Shown here piece after piece: positions 45,232-57,304 of a DNA stretch of 64,000 nt (the stretch's first letter is position 1; every line of letters starts with the position of its first letter). Source of the stretch: Quillaja saponaria (lineage: Eukaryota; Streptophyta; Magnoliopsida; Fabales; Quillajaceae); assembly GCA_029379385.1 (NCBI GenBank), contig CM055613.1, positions 22,603,652-22,667,651 of the forward strand. The letters run 5' to 3'. A program made the translations under genes and the position numbers. The notes under the pieces were generated by a model. That model saw only the letters and a list, made by a program, of their open reading frames with translations, was not told where the DNA came from and did no database searches.

Positions 45232-47774
45232 TGTCACACCCTCAAATGAAGGCTCATCTAGTCAGAGGAATGGATAACCAAACCCCCCGTAACCCTGACT
45301 TCAGATCCACTGAACACAAATGACTTTTGAACACTTATAGTTAAAGTAAAATCTTTGTAGCATTATATTAAAGATAAAAAAAATTTATAACAAACATATG
45401 ACATTTTTAACTGAAAATTTTGATAGAGGTTTCTCTTAAAGTGGAACATGCCTAATAGTAAATACATATATAATATGGTTACAAGCAACTAGTAAACAAC
45501 GGTACCAATATAAGTAGAATAGCTCAGTTCCAACCATCACAACAACCACAATTAAACTACTATATTCAACAAAAGTCAAGGCCTAATGTGACTACAATTT
45601 TGTCATGTGGCTTCAAGAGTGTATCTTGAATATATACCTTGCTACAATATAATCGGCAAGTCACGACTCCTTAAACAACGATCACTTTCCTGATACTTAA
45701 AAAAAACAACAAAAGAAGAGTAAGTCATAAGAACTCAGTGAATGAAAAACATACCCTCAAGGTACTGGCATCAATTAGATTTTAAGTAACACATATTTGT
45801 TAAATAATTTAATATACATAATTATCATATTACTATTCAAGATATCATGGACATACATTCTAATAATATAAATTTTAATTAACCTCATTTATACAAAACA
45901 CAAGATAAAAAATAAATAAATTTATTCAGAGCATACAAATTAAATAATTCAACTAAAAGGCCAATTGGAGTAGCTTAGCATCCCGCAAAGCAAATATCCT
46001 CTCACCAGGTAGTTTTTGCGCCCTGCACACCAAATATATTCTTCGTACATATCCATTTCACCAGGGCTGAGTTACTCAAACATTCAAAATCACATGTCAT
46101 AAAATCAAATCACATTATCCTATGTACACCCGGATAATATTTCAGAAGTAAAAACAGTTTTGGATATAATTTCACTTTATTGGCCCTTATCAAATACAAA
46201 TAATTTCATACATCAAATATAATTCTAATATATCAAATTCAACAATACATATTCTAATATACTACTCAATATAACAACATTACTCAAATACACAAAAATA
46301 ATTGCACATATTCACTTAGCAACCAAAGAGCATGTAATCCACTCACAAAGTTCATGGATATGATTCGTCATTCCATCTAGACTGTGAAGGTGTCAATATA
46401 TCCACAACATGATCCAAAGCTGAAAATCACAAACTCATATAAACACACTTAACATATTTCTTGAAAGTTAAGTCCTCTTAACCCTTTTTCCAAATATATT
46501 AAAGTTAATTAGTCCAATTTATTCAATAAGTCAAATTCTATGATTTAATATTAGCCTAGTCAAATTTCACGTTTCCTAATTTGCTATTGAACAAATGAAA
46601 CCAATATAAATTAACTTCCATGCATATATTAACATTTAATTTCTATTCGTTATCTTGTTAACTACCTAAGGTTAAATTACTTTCATGATTTTGTGTATGT
46701 GTATATATATATATATATATAACTAATTATTTAGAATTCCATGCACATAAATATCAAATCAACTAACACAATTCCTAAAACACAAATTGATTACTCCAAC
46801 TAACTTACGTTACATTTCTAATTAAAATTAAAGAATTTATAACTAACTCCTAAATTAGAATTTAACAACACTTAAACTAACATTACTAATTTATTAAATC
46901 AAAGTTCTAAACTTATACCTTTGTTACCCTAACACTTTAAAACCAAAATAAATCCTTAAGAACAAATTTAAAAACTTAAACCTAGGAGTAGTTTAAGTCC
47001 CTTATGGTTCACAGGTCTACATGGCAGCATACTTACTGCCTTATTTCATGCAACCTGTGAGGTAGCATGGTTAGTTTTTATCAAAAAAAACCAAGTTAGC
47101 ACACCAAAGCAAGGGTGGCTACCATTTGCCTCATTCCTCACACAGTTGCAATCAATCGAAACAAGGCATAGCAGTAGCTCTTGTTACAGTTGCAACCTGC
47201 CTCCCTTTTGGTTCACTCATACACTTTCACATGATTAATCACACACCCACAAAACAAACTATGGAGCTCACTAGTAGGAATTTATATAGGCTTGGTTGGA
47301 AATTTCTTAGCTTAAAACAAAGCACACACTCATTAAAGGGAAGACATACATGGCAACAAGGAAGAATAAGCAAACTAAAACAAAGAGGAAAGAAAGGAGG
47401 ACAAGTCTTACCTTCACTCGGCCACCAATAGGAGGATTCTTACTACACCTAAAGCTAGTGGATTAAGCATGAGTATGGCTTTAAGATAGGAGAAAAGGAA
47501 GGAGGGGAAACTCGACAGAACAATAAGGAGGATAGGTTATGCAACATGAAAGAAAAAGGAAATGAATTGCATAAAAAAAATAAAAAAATAAAAAAAGAAT
47601 TTACAAGTGAAAGTCAAGGATTTCATTTTGTGGCTCTAATTCAATCTTAATAATTATTTGTAGTTATATATATACCATTATTTTTTATTCTAATCTTTTA
47701 ATCACACAAAAATTATATTATAACTTTCAAGTTTTTAGATCAACTAATGATATAGTGAAAATTAAATTCCTAGT

Positions 47775-47807
<33 letters not shown>

Positions 47808-47946
47808 TGTGTGTGTGTGTGTGTGTGTGTATGTATTCAAGTGTTTATTTTTTTAAATCTAATTTGAGTAAAATCTTATCTACATAGCCACTCAAGCTAC
47901 GCACAAGCTTACTAATGCGTACGTTAAACTATTGGGGCTTATAACA
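45232..47946 (-). repeat. 5' LTR of chromovirus 2
   Basis: It runs from TGTCACACCCTC to GGGGCTTATAACA, 2715 bp. It has a single copy of the segment triplicated in the other LTR. A mixed (TA)n(TG)n microsatellite at about 47777-47832 is an expansion not present in its partner. Confidence 0.88.
47777..47832. repeat. (TA)n/(TG)n microsatellite
   Basis: An uninterrupted TA run passes into TG repeats, with a single TTG interruption, inside the 5' LTR of chromovirus 2. Confidence 0.9.
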
Positions 47947-49247
47947 AGATAGTGTAAATCTAATCTAATAAGAAATTAGCTATTAAGTAGGAAAAGATTT
48001 TCCTTCTTGTTTTGGTCTTAAGTGCCATCTTTATACTCTATAAATAGTAGCATAGGTCTGATTTAGAAGTCCCTTTACACGCATATTCTAATTTTGATTC
48101 TTTCCTTGAGCACACACTTCTCTTCTTCTTTTCTCTATAAATTTTCATACAATGAACATAATATTTTATTTTCAATTAATGATGATGCTAGCTTAAGTTT
48201 CTATTCAATTGCAATAGGTAAGTAACCTTGACTTGTAAAGCTATTATGAGATTTTGTTTTTAAGAAAAAATACACACATGCATGTATTCATGTTTTTCTT
48301 GGTTAATTGCTTAATGATTATGTGTTTTAGTTTGTTATGATGTATACATGATAGATTGATACATATAATATGATGGTAGTTACTTGATTAATTTCTATGC
48401 ATGATTAATTAACATGAGTGAAAGTAGCACTTGGATTAAATCTGAGTTTGTTTGTGTGTTGCTTAGAAAATCTGATCTAGACTAGGTTAAAGCCGCTTGT
48501 GTGTTAATTATTTAAAATTAATTGCACCTATCTAGTTAGTAATTCTTTCACGTAATTAAATTCATAACGCTTAATGAGGGTTATTATGTGATTAGTGTTA
48601 GTTATTTCGCTTAACGTGAATTAATAAAGAGGTAAAGATAGGTAGGAAAGACTTGTTTTCATGGTTGATTTGCATGTAAATGTGTATATTCAGGTTGGTA
48701 TTTGTTTTGTTTTAAATGACTAATAGCTTATAAATCTTGGGGAGTTCTTTGCAGTTGAATCTTACAAATCCTTGGTTGTTTGCTTAGTTTAGTAAGTTTT
48801 TGCCGAAACTTGTTTTTCATATTCATAATTTAATTCTCTTGTTTTTCTTGCTTGCTTAGCTATTTTAATTTAGTTTAGATCAAAGATCAACACCCCATTT
48901 ATTTACTTTGCTATTTTGAGTGCATATTAATTAGTTTGCATATTTATAGCATATTATCATCACAATTTGTTTTAGAACTCCATTTATTGTTATACATCTA
49001 TTTTGTTTGATATTTTCTTGCATTAGTTTAGTTTACTTGTATTACTATTTATAGTATTCCGGCTTAGGATTTACACTTGAACTTATTGTGCTCTTTTGCT
49101 TTAGTTCAATTTAATTAAATAAGAATTAATTGTTTGAGTTGAATTTGATTAACTTTATATTGTTTCCCTATGGGAATGATACCCTACTTACTATACTACA
49201 AATATAGTTAGTTAGGCTTTAATTTGGTGAACATCGACGACTCATTA
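47947..49247. mobile_element. LTR-like element of about 1.67 kb, second part
   Basis: It continues the element that starts at 33230. A good TATA box (CTATAAATAG, 48038-48047) lies near its start, followed about 60 bp on by TTTACACGCATATTC and a TTCTCTTCTTC tract, like a promoter and leader. The end has TTGTTTCCCTATGGGAATGATACCC and CATCGACGACTCATTA, phrases seen near the 3' ends of plant LTRs. ACTTA follows. It has no coding capacity. It is probably a solo LTR or a non-autonomous element of unknown family. Confidence 0.6.
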
Positions 49248-50110
49248 ACTTATACTGGACCCTTTTGTCCCCTGAACCCAAAGTTACCAAGCTTTTACCT
49301 TGAAACTATAACTTTATCGTAATATCCTAACTGTTGTTCCAAATAACATTTGTTTTTTTTCTACAGGTCTTATTAGTCTCCAAGATCGTGTCAATATTCC
49401 CGGAATCCCAAACCGATGTCTATTTGACCTCGTTGCCCCCTGAACCACATTTTTAAAGATTTTGCTTTGAAATAGAAATACTTACTTAACAACCTAACCA
49501 GTTGATTCAAATGGCATTCTGTTTTTTCCTATAGGTCCTATTCGTCCCCTATGGTCATGTCGATACTTCCAAAATCCTAAACGGACATCTACTTAACCAT
49601 TTTGGCCTCCTAAACCCTAAATTTACAAAGCTTTTGCCATGAAACTGTAATTTTGGCCTAATGTCCTAACCATTGATCTAAATGACATTCAATTTTTTTC
49701 TTACAGGTTTTATTCATCCCCAAGGTCATTCAAGTACTCTCGAAATTCTAAACGAACATTTACTTGACCATTTTACCCCCTCCTCTTGAACCTAAAATTT
49801 ACAAAGCTTTTACCTTGACACTGTAATTTTGGCGTAATATCCTAACCGTTGATCCAAATGGCATTATGTAAATGGATGCCTATTTGACAGTTTTCCCATG
49901 AATCCAAATTGACAAAGCTTTTGCCTTGTAATTGTAACTTTGGCCTAATATCATAACCACTAATCCAAATGAATTTTCATTTCTTCCTACATGTCTTATT
50001 TATCCCCATGATTGTGTTGGTATCACCAAAATCTCGAACAGATATCTACTTGACCATTTTATCCCTCGAACCACATTTTGCATAGGTTTTCCATCTAAAT
50101 TAAAACTTGA
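49248..50110. repeat. ~180-bp tandem repeats of a CACTA element
   Basis: Four to five diverged units. Recurring phrases are CCTAACCGTTGATCCAAAT (49508, 49673, 49844 and variants), AAGCTTTTGCCTTGAAACTG, CAGGTCTTATTCATCCCCAAGG and ACTTGACCATTTTGCCCCC. Each unit is about 165-190 bp. The array lies between the transposase and the expected left end of the element. I know such arrays from plant CACTA elements, but I cannot assign the family. Confidence 0.8.
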
Positions 50111-50299
50111 GCATAAAATGTTATTTAAGAATCCTATAATGAAAATGGAATTAAAAGAATATGTACCTTTAGGAATGACTGTGTAATATACCTGAAACAA
50201 TAAATTACATGATTATGTTAGTTATTTAATAAAATGCATAGTTGAACTAATAATTAACATCGTCATTATATATGAACTATATATGGACATACTTGCATA

Positions 50300-53200
50300 T
50301 AGGTAAGAAATACTAATTCTCATCATTGTCATCAATGAACTCATCCTTCTCCATCTTCATCTTCTTCTTGAACTTAGATGATTTCATCATCATCAATAAA
50401 ATCATTATTAACAATTACCACTGCACGTTTTTTGCTCTTTAATTGAAGAAGCTCATTTAGGTTAAATTCTTCCATTGCATTTCCGTCGTGAAGTGATTCA
50501 GATAGATTGTCATCATCTTCAAGGGTAACCAAAGCTAGAAATTGAGTTTCTTGATCTTGAAAAAAGTTTGAATGGATGGGCACTACATCTTTAATGTTAT
50601 CTTCATTCATTGGTAAATTAACACTAAAATATGGTTTCACTTTACATATTACCCACCAATCAAGCCTTTCTTTTTTCTGAGATGGATATTTTGCATAAAA
50701 AACTTGTGTCTCTTGATAACCCAACACAAATGGCTCATTTAAGTTAAGTTTAGACCTTGTGATTTAGCTTAATCAAACTATGTTGAGAGTCAACTTTAAG
50801 TCCCTTGCCAGAAGAATCATACCATCAACACTTGAACAAACAACTTTATTATTAAGAACCCGATACCCCAACTCAATAACATTTGTTAACATATCGTAAA
50901 TATTATAATCACATATGTCTAATAGCTTCCCTTCACACAAACACCACTATTGATTGTATTTTTGTTTTTCAGCGTGATTTGTTGTGTGAAACCTTATAAC
51001 CATTTACGAAAGCCATATCAACTTGGACCCATAGCTATATCGCGTACGTGTTCATCAATATTTAGATCACTCAATAGCTACTTAATTATGAAATATGTAA
51101 GAATAAAAATGTCAATAATGAAATGAAATTTTAATTATAATAGACAAAATTCTTACTAGTTGGCATAGCCATTGTGGGAAGTTTGTTTCATAGAGTCTCT
51201 TAAGTTGTTTATCAACGATATTAGGATTAATCAACTCTCATTATTGAATCGTATTAACTACAAACAAAGGTATAGTAAGATAAGTTGCATATAAAAAGTT
51301 TCAAGGATCAGAAGACTTTTTGAAAGTTACTTCACAAAAGGTCCAATCTTTTCACGGTTGAGAAGGACATATATCACCACTTTGTTACACTCGCAATTTT
51401 CTAGCAATTTAAACAGATCACATCCAATCGTTTTACCAAGATAAGAAAATTTAGAGGTTTGGCCAGTTGCATCAATGTTGACATCGTTATTTTGGCCTAT
51501 TTCTCCCATCTTTGTATGCATATTGCTTACAAATTAAATGCTACAAAAATTTGATATCTCTTCGAGTATATAAGTCTCGACAATTGAGCCCTCAATATAA
51601 GAAATGTTATATATTATTTAATAAATACATCTAATTGTACTAAAAATGAATAATCAATATAAGAAATTCGAAAGTTACCTTTTGAAAGGATACATCCATC
51701 GATATTACATGAGGCCACCAACTTTTGCCTCATAAGCCGAGTGAATTGGCAAATGTTCTATAGGATCCCTAAAACTAGGTATTAACTTAGTTTCCAACAT
51801 TCAAAGAATCACATGTATATTTGACTCAAGTTGATCCATATGTGGAACAAGTAGCTTATATCTCAAAAGAAATTACTAAGTTCTTTATTAGGATCCCAAA
51901 TTGGCTTCGAAATTAAGTCTTAGAATGCAATTGGCAATAACGTCTGCATGAACACATGGCAATCATGACTCTATACACAATAAATTTAGCATTCTTTCAT
52001 GTTTACACAACGAGACAAGTTAGAAGCATAACCATTCAAGGAACTTGACACCATTCACAAACCAAGCTCTTATTATCTTTGCTCAGAGCGTAAGTTTCTT
52101 TAGGCTTAAAGAATTTTCCATTAACCTCACGCAACTTAAATTATGATTGACTGGCATATCTCTTTCAAATCTTGATGAGCTCGTGGATTGTCCTTGCTTT
52201 TATCCTTTGAAGTCTATGATAGTATTGAAAATATTGTCAAACACATTATTCACAATATGCATTATGTCTAAGTTCATGGCAGATTGGTAGACCAATACAA
52301 CTCCAAGAATATACTCATATTCACCGAATTGTGATCCTTTCCGTATGTTAAAACATCAAATGATCTAACCCTGGCAAAAACCTTATTACTTAACAATATG
52401 GAAGGCTGTGAGTTTTTCTCAATGGTGTTCTTTCGGAAAATGTTTCTTTGATTTCAAAATATATGACTCTTAGGCAAGAATTGATGATGGAATTCAAACC
52501 AACATTGTTACCTACCATTCTTTACTGTGAAGGATTTTGTATATTTCATACATAAGGGACATGATAGTCTACCATGGGTAATCTACTTAGATATGATGCT
52601 ATAAGCAGGAAAATGATGAATCATACATAGAAAAATAGTTCTAATGATAATGTTTTTCTTCAAAGACTTATAAAAAGTTAAGACACCATCTCTCTAAAAA
52701 AAATTTCAACTCATCTATTAAAGGCTTGAGATAGACATTAAAATTCTTGTCAGGATAGGACCAAACCAGGAATAAGCAAAGTCAAGAAAATATTGTGCTA
52801 CTTCATACACATGCCTAGTGGAAGGTTATCAAGGACAAACACTAACTAACATGAATATTAAGATCCCAAATTACCAAATGGAGTGAATCCATCTATTGAT
52901 ACGCAAGTCTAAAATTTCTTATTTCTTATGACCATGATAAATGTATTTCGTCAAAGTGTTTCAACACCTCCCCATCGGGACGAATGTATCATAACATCTG
53001 GCTTTTCCCATTTACCTTCCTTGTGTCATCTCATATCTTTTGTAGTGACCTCAGGACATATAAAGTCTCTGTAACCTCCTTATGATCAACAAGTGAAGCA
53101 ATACCTTATGAGATATGTTCGTTTTACCCCATTGATTGAAATAGGACTCTTTAAAACAACACAAGTAGCCATGCACTTGTTCACTTCGTAATACAACTGA

Positions 53201-53500
53201 CACTGATTTGGACTAACAACAATATTGTCATATCCAAGTCCTAACTCCTTCACCAACTTCTTAGACTCAACAAAAGATCCAAGTAACTTCTATCATTAGA
53301 GAGACCCTTAATGATTTGGACGAATATATTGTAACAATTATCCAAGATATTGAATTCGGACTTGCATTTCAATAGTTGAATAACGGCTGAAAGAATGGTT
53401 TCTTCACATCCTGCCCATATCGGATCATCTGCAATTGTCAACATCTTATAAAACTTTGCAACTTCTGAATTGGGATTCTTTAGGTCCCAATTGTAATTTT
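50300..53500 (-). pseudogene. CACTA (En/Spm-like) transposase, TNP2 type, decayed
   Basis: Reading leftward from about 53500, the first block (53444-53250, open) is a MLTIADDPIWAGCEE segment followed by LLKCKSEFNILDNCYN, the N-terminal part of TNP2-type transposases. Then come LGYDNIVVSPNQCQLYY, DGEVLKHFDEIH, MDSLHLVIWDLN (normally DGFNPFG), and MNLDIMHIVNNVFDNIFNTIIDFKG (about 52290-52200). The downstream conserved domains follow with LLVPHMDQLES...FRDPIEHLPIHSAYEAKVGG (about 51850-51720), a GKTIGCDLFKLLE stretch (51521-51327) and a DUF4216-like block, LGYQETQVFYAKYPSQKKERLDWWVICKVKP (50727-50374), with an acidic tail. The domain order is complete but stops are frequent. Terminal CACTA repeats were not found. 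Confidence 0.85.
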
Positions 53501-53544
53501 TCCTACTGAGCCCAATATCATTTCTGCCATCTGGTTTGTATTAG

Positions 53545-53907
53545 GTGGAATTTCATCTTCAACAACATTTGATAATCCACCTTTCAAAGACTCCACAATC
53601 CCAGTACTACCACGTCGACACTCACCATGTAGACTCCAGTGGTCCAAGGCTATTGCAGATAATGGAATTGAGTAAATACTACAAATGTGGTTGTGTAGGT
53701 CATTGGATTCGTGATTTTCCTTCCAAGTCTCCTAATAAAAAAATTCAAATTCAAATTCCTGATTACCCAAAGGGGAGAATAAGAATATGCAATACAATTG
53801 AAATATGCAATAAGCCTTCCTGTACCATGATAATAATTGAAGGTAAGAAAAATTGGCAAGGGAAGAACAATAATTACCTGTATAAATTGCTAAACATAAT
53901 TTCTTGA
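53545..53907 (+). pseudogene. Zinc-knuckle ORF, unassigned
   Basis: A 120-codon open frame. Its only recognisable feature is YKCGCVGHWIRDFPSK near residues 46-61. This resembles a CX2CX4HX4C knuckle in which the first Cys is Tyr and the last is Phe. The rest is basic and matches nothing I know. It lies head to head with the CACTA transposase and overlaps the expected transposase 5' region. It could be a remnant of a captured gene or of the element's second gene. I do not assign a function. Confidence 0.3.
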
Positions 53908-55930
53908 AAATTCATATAGCTAGAATGTTAAATCAGTACTTTGTACCTCTCATGCACCTGTAGTTTTAATTGGCTAATATATGTATGTTATTTACATTCT
54001 TAATTGGCATTTAGATTTTATCTTTGTGTTGTTAGGATTGTGTGTGATTGTGTTTAGAAGGTATTATTTTAAAGTTGAAAAGTTTGTTGTGTTATTGGGT
54101 ATTCCTTTTTTTATTTTACGTTTAAATTTGTTACATTAGTCATAATATATATATTTTATTACATGAGTTTACTTATTAGATGATGGATATTTTGACATGG
54201 AATGTATAGTGTTGTTATGATTCGTACTTTACCTATCTAGACATTTAGATCTTTTATTACATTTAAGCTAATATTTTCAAGGTTTTAAGGCATGGATAAA
54301 AATTCGATAAAAAATGAATGTGCTTTTCGTTAAATTACATTATGTTGTATACCTTATTGCTTTTCTTATTATGTTTTCTATTTTCCAAATATTTTCATCA
54401 CTCATTAGGATTTATTTTGACTTCCCCTGTGTAATGTATCTTACCATTATTTTATTTTTATTTCCTTCCTAGTGTTGTCGAAAGTTTCGCCACTCATTGG
54501 GATTAATTTAAGAAAAGGCTCCTCACTTGATAAACTATGAATCTAATAAGAGTTTGGGCAAGGCTCTAATTATGTTTTTACTTAATTTTCCCCCTTCATC
54601 CCCAACCTAAATCATAACAATACAATACCATCACCCTATTTCTCATACTAATCTATAATATATTTATTCATGAATTTATTATTGTGTGAGTAAGTAATGT
54701 GCTATATTGATTGAATATTTAACTTGGGAGCCATATCACCTATAATGTTACAAACAAATGAAGCAAGTGCGTATATTTTTAACTACAAAGAATTTGACTT
54801 GGAAGTTAGGCTATGTGCATTTCATGGGTTCTTTATATTAGATCATCTATAAGTTTTAAATCTAACTATACATAAGCATAATACCTGCAGGTGGCAACTT
54901 AATCTAGATTCGAAGGTGGGGAGACTAAGTCGGACGGTTCTAATGATGACATAGCTGTAACTGGTCAGCAATGGAGGGAAAGAAGAGGAATGAGAGAATG
55001 AGATCATAATCTACAATTTAAACAGGTATGAGTATCTGTGTCTGCATTAGCAGATGCAGGTACATCAAGTGGTAAACACAAATAAAAAGATACTTTTTCA
55101 CAATATTATTAGAATACATGTGTCTATAAAATGCAAACACAACTAGGTAAAACGTAGACGTAGAAAAGTTCATAAAAAATGAAGCTAATATTAGATTATT
55201 GCGTCTACAAAGGTAGATTCTAACATGAAAAATACATACACAAGTATGTTCTAGGAATACCAATGCCAAAATTAATCATTTTCTACATTAGAATTAGAAA
55301 TATCAATATCAAAAAAAAAAAAAAAATTTAGGACTTTTCTTGCATGCACATGTATACAGATGCAGATAGTGATTTCATGCATCTGCATTTCCTAAGTCTG
55401 CTTTAGTGCAGATGCAATTGTGAAAATTTCTTGGAATGTATAACCCTTACCCTATAATTCAATTGAAATGGACTAAATATTTGTATAAATCTAGTAATTA
55501 AAACAATTATATAATAAATCTAAATTAATATTGCTATTTTGTCACAAACTAAAAAACTAAGTTAAAATACTAAATTGAAATCAAATTGAGAAATAAAGTA
55601 ATATAATCCAACTATTGAAAGTTTTAGGGGGAAAAAATATTAATGTAAAAATTAATTAAAGTTATGTCAAAATAGTTAACTTTTCAGTGCATTATCTATA
55701 GCTGCTCCTCTCGTCTCTCATCTACAAAATTTAATAATAAAATAACCAAAACAATTTTGTAAAATATAAAAACAACTTCTATACATTATTATCTTTATCT
55801 CAGGTGTGATTATTTGGTTAATTCATAATATGTAATAGAATAACGGAACTTGATTGAGAAATTTTGAATCTAGAGAATAAAATTAATTAAAAAATTCTTA
55901 GAGGACCAAAATAAAAACTGATACAATTTT
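53908..55930. other. Intergenic AT-rich stretch
   Basis: No gene or known repeat family is evident. A short open stretch at about 54907-55005, preceded by an acceptor-like CTGCAG at 54888, could encode SRFEGGETKSDGSNDDIAVTG and related residues up to a stop. It might be a lone terminal exon, but I do not recognise it. An A-run lies at about 55309-55325. Phrases such as AGAGGACCAAAATAAA near 55900 resemble the ends of non-autonomous elements. Confidence 0.4.
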
Positions 55931-55954
55931 AAAGGACTAAAATAAGAGATAAGC

Positions 55955-56020
55955 CTTCTTTTTTCTTTTTTCTTTTTTCTTTTCTTTTTCTTTTTTCTTT
56001 TTTCTTTTTTTCCCTTCTAC
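55955..56020. repeat. Pyrimidine (TTTTTC)n tract upstream of the PAT gene
   Basis: About 65 bp of TTTTTC repeats on the plus strand, just before the gene-like 5' region. Such tracts are common in plant promoters and 5' UTRs. Confidence 0.85.
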
Positions 56021-56289
56021 CTCCTCAGTTGTCCTTGCTTCGCGACATCTTCCTGAATCGTGAAAAAAGAAAAACATCGACTGGTCTGGCAGTAGATCGC
56101 CACAGAAACGTTGCTTTATCTGCAAGCTCCTTCACATTCAATTTCTCGGTTTCACGTAATAGGCTTGGGCTCTGAAGATTAAAGGAAACCATTTCTCACC
56201 TCGAAGCTTCAATTCGTATAGTTTCCAGCATAAAGGAAACTTGCGGTGATGGCTTGGGGTTTTGATCATCCAATCTTTCTCCTATAAAG
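56021..56289 (+). other. Probable 5'-untranslated exon of a PAT gene
   Basis: Base composition rises from the surrounding AT-rich level to a mixed, exon-like one. The segment ends in a good donor (CTATAAAG/GTAATG, GT at 56290). The next acceptor is TTTACAG at 56762-56768, giving an intron of about 480 bp that starts GTAATG and is T-rich. The transcription start is not defined, so the left edge is a guess. Confidence 0.5.
56249..56287 (+). promoter_or_regulatory. Upstream ORF in the PAT leader
   Basis: ATG GCT TGG opens a 12-codon ORF (MAWGFDHPIFLL) closed by TAA two bases before the donor site. If the exon assignment is right, it would precede the main start in the mRNA and could reduce its translation. 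Confidence 0.4.
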
Positions 56290-56768
56290 GTAATGCCTCT
56301 TCCCACTTCCTTTTCATTTTTATTAGTTATTCTATTTTCCTTTCTTTTCTTTTTTTTCCTTTCGTAACAATTACAATTAAATTATCTGCATTAATGATGA
56401 CAATAGTTACTGGTTCTTCTAAAGGTTTCTTTATTTAAGGGACCATCTTCCCTTGTATATATTGTTAGTATTTGTGACTTTTTTTTCTTTCTATATATAG
56501 AGAATTTTTTACGTTGATCATTGTTATTGGTATAATTTGCTCTTGTTTGCCTCACTTGAGATTATATTTGGAGTGCGTATGTTCAGTTTTTCATTTTAGA
56601 ACCTCTACACCAAACTGAAATGAAAGGAGAGTAAAATATTAATGAAGTTGACATTTGATTTATGCTTTTTGCTAGAACTTGAATTTTTCCAATTTGGATG
56701 GGCTCTCTGGATGCATAAAGCAGTAATGTCTCATGGATCAAATTCTTTGGTGACACTAAACTTTACAG

Positions 56769-56921
56769 TTCTATATGACGAGCAATGACGAAGTGCTGCT
56801 CATTGTACAAGGAAAGATGTACACAATTTCACTGCCTCCTAAGCTGTCTGACTCCAATGGCCAAATTATCAATACCAATGACCACTCCACCCGAGTCTAT
56901 AAAGTTTGGAAAGGAAGCAAT
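56769..56921 (+). CDS. DHHC-type protein S-acyltransferase, first coding exon (rest outside window)
   Basis: PAT enzymes are multi-pass membrane proteins that add palmitate to cysteines of target proteins. This exon follows a clean acceptor (TTTACAG) and ends at a donor (AGCAAT/GTAAGC, GT at 56922). An ATG at 56775 gives 49 codons. An in-frame ATG at 56817 gives MYTISLPPKLSDSNG...RVYKVWKGSN, which matches the usual N-terminus of plant PATs (MYVVPPPQ...RVYQTWKGSN), so 56817 is the likelier start. The cytosolic RVYxxWKGSN motif precedes the first membrane span. The membrane segments and the DHHC cysteine-rich domain should be in later exons beyond the window, because a copia element occupies the following intron. 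Codon quality is far better than in the neighbouring elements, which suggests a live host gene. Confidence 0.75.
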
Positions 56922-57304
56922 GTAAGCCTCTCCAACTTTGGATGTTAAAAGAGGAAATATAAAATTATTACAATTAAAGACACCTTTTGAAACCTAAAGC
57001 ATCTATGTTATCACATTTCTTTCTTCTTCTTTTTTACATTTTTTTTTTTTTTTCCTAACTTCTTTGACAATAACATAGAAGGTGAATTTGGTACACTGCT
57101 AGAGTTTGTTCACCCCTTTAGATTGCATCATCACATATATGTTCCCCATCACTTGACTGGGAAAAAGAGAGAGAGAACTTTTCTTACGATGCCATACAAG
57201 CTTGATTTCTAAGTCAAAGTATATAAGAATTGCTTTCATCTTCACCTTGCAAAGGAATACAAAACATGTGTAGCAGTGAATCTTTCGTTTATTTAACTTA
57301 TTGT
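56922..57304 (+). other. Intron part of the PAT gene before the copia insertion
   Basis: This AT-rich sequence follows the donor GTAAGC and includes a long T-run near 57036-57053. No coding potential fits. The copia LTR begins at 57305. Confidence 0.6.

Larger units (their letters stand above)
33604..47946 (-). mobile_element. Ty3/gypsy chromovirus 2, with nested LTR
   Basis: The 5' LTR is 45232-47946 and the 3' LTR 33604 to about 36880, its distal end lost. The interior reads leftward from the primer site at 45216-45228: gag, protease, reverse transcriptase, RNase H, integrase, chromodomain (about 45025-40350). A plus-strand gypsy LTR (37133-40360) lies inside the interior. The flanks AGGTA (33599-33603) and AGATA (47947-47951) match at four of five bases, consistent with a target duplication. 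It belongs to the same family as chromovirus 1 and is inactive. Confidence 0.9.

Noticed and set aside
50300..55000. Search for CACTACAAGAAA-type ends of the CACTA element
   Set aside because: No convincing terminal CACTA motif was seen on either side, so element borders are left open.
54907..55005. Possible terminal exon (SRFEGGETKSDGSNDDIAVTG)
   Set aside because: Not listed as a gene because no family was recognised and no partner exon could be linked; kept only as a low-interest finding.
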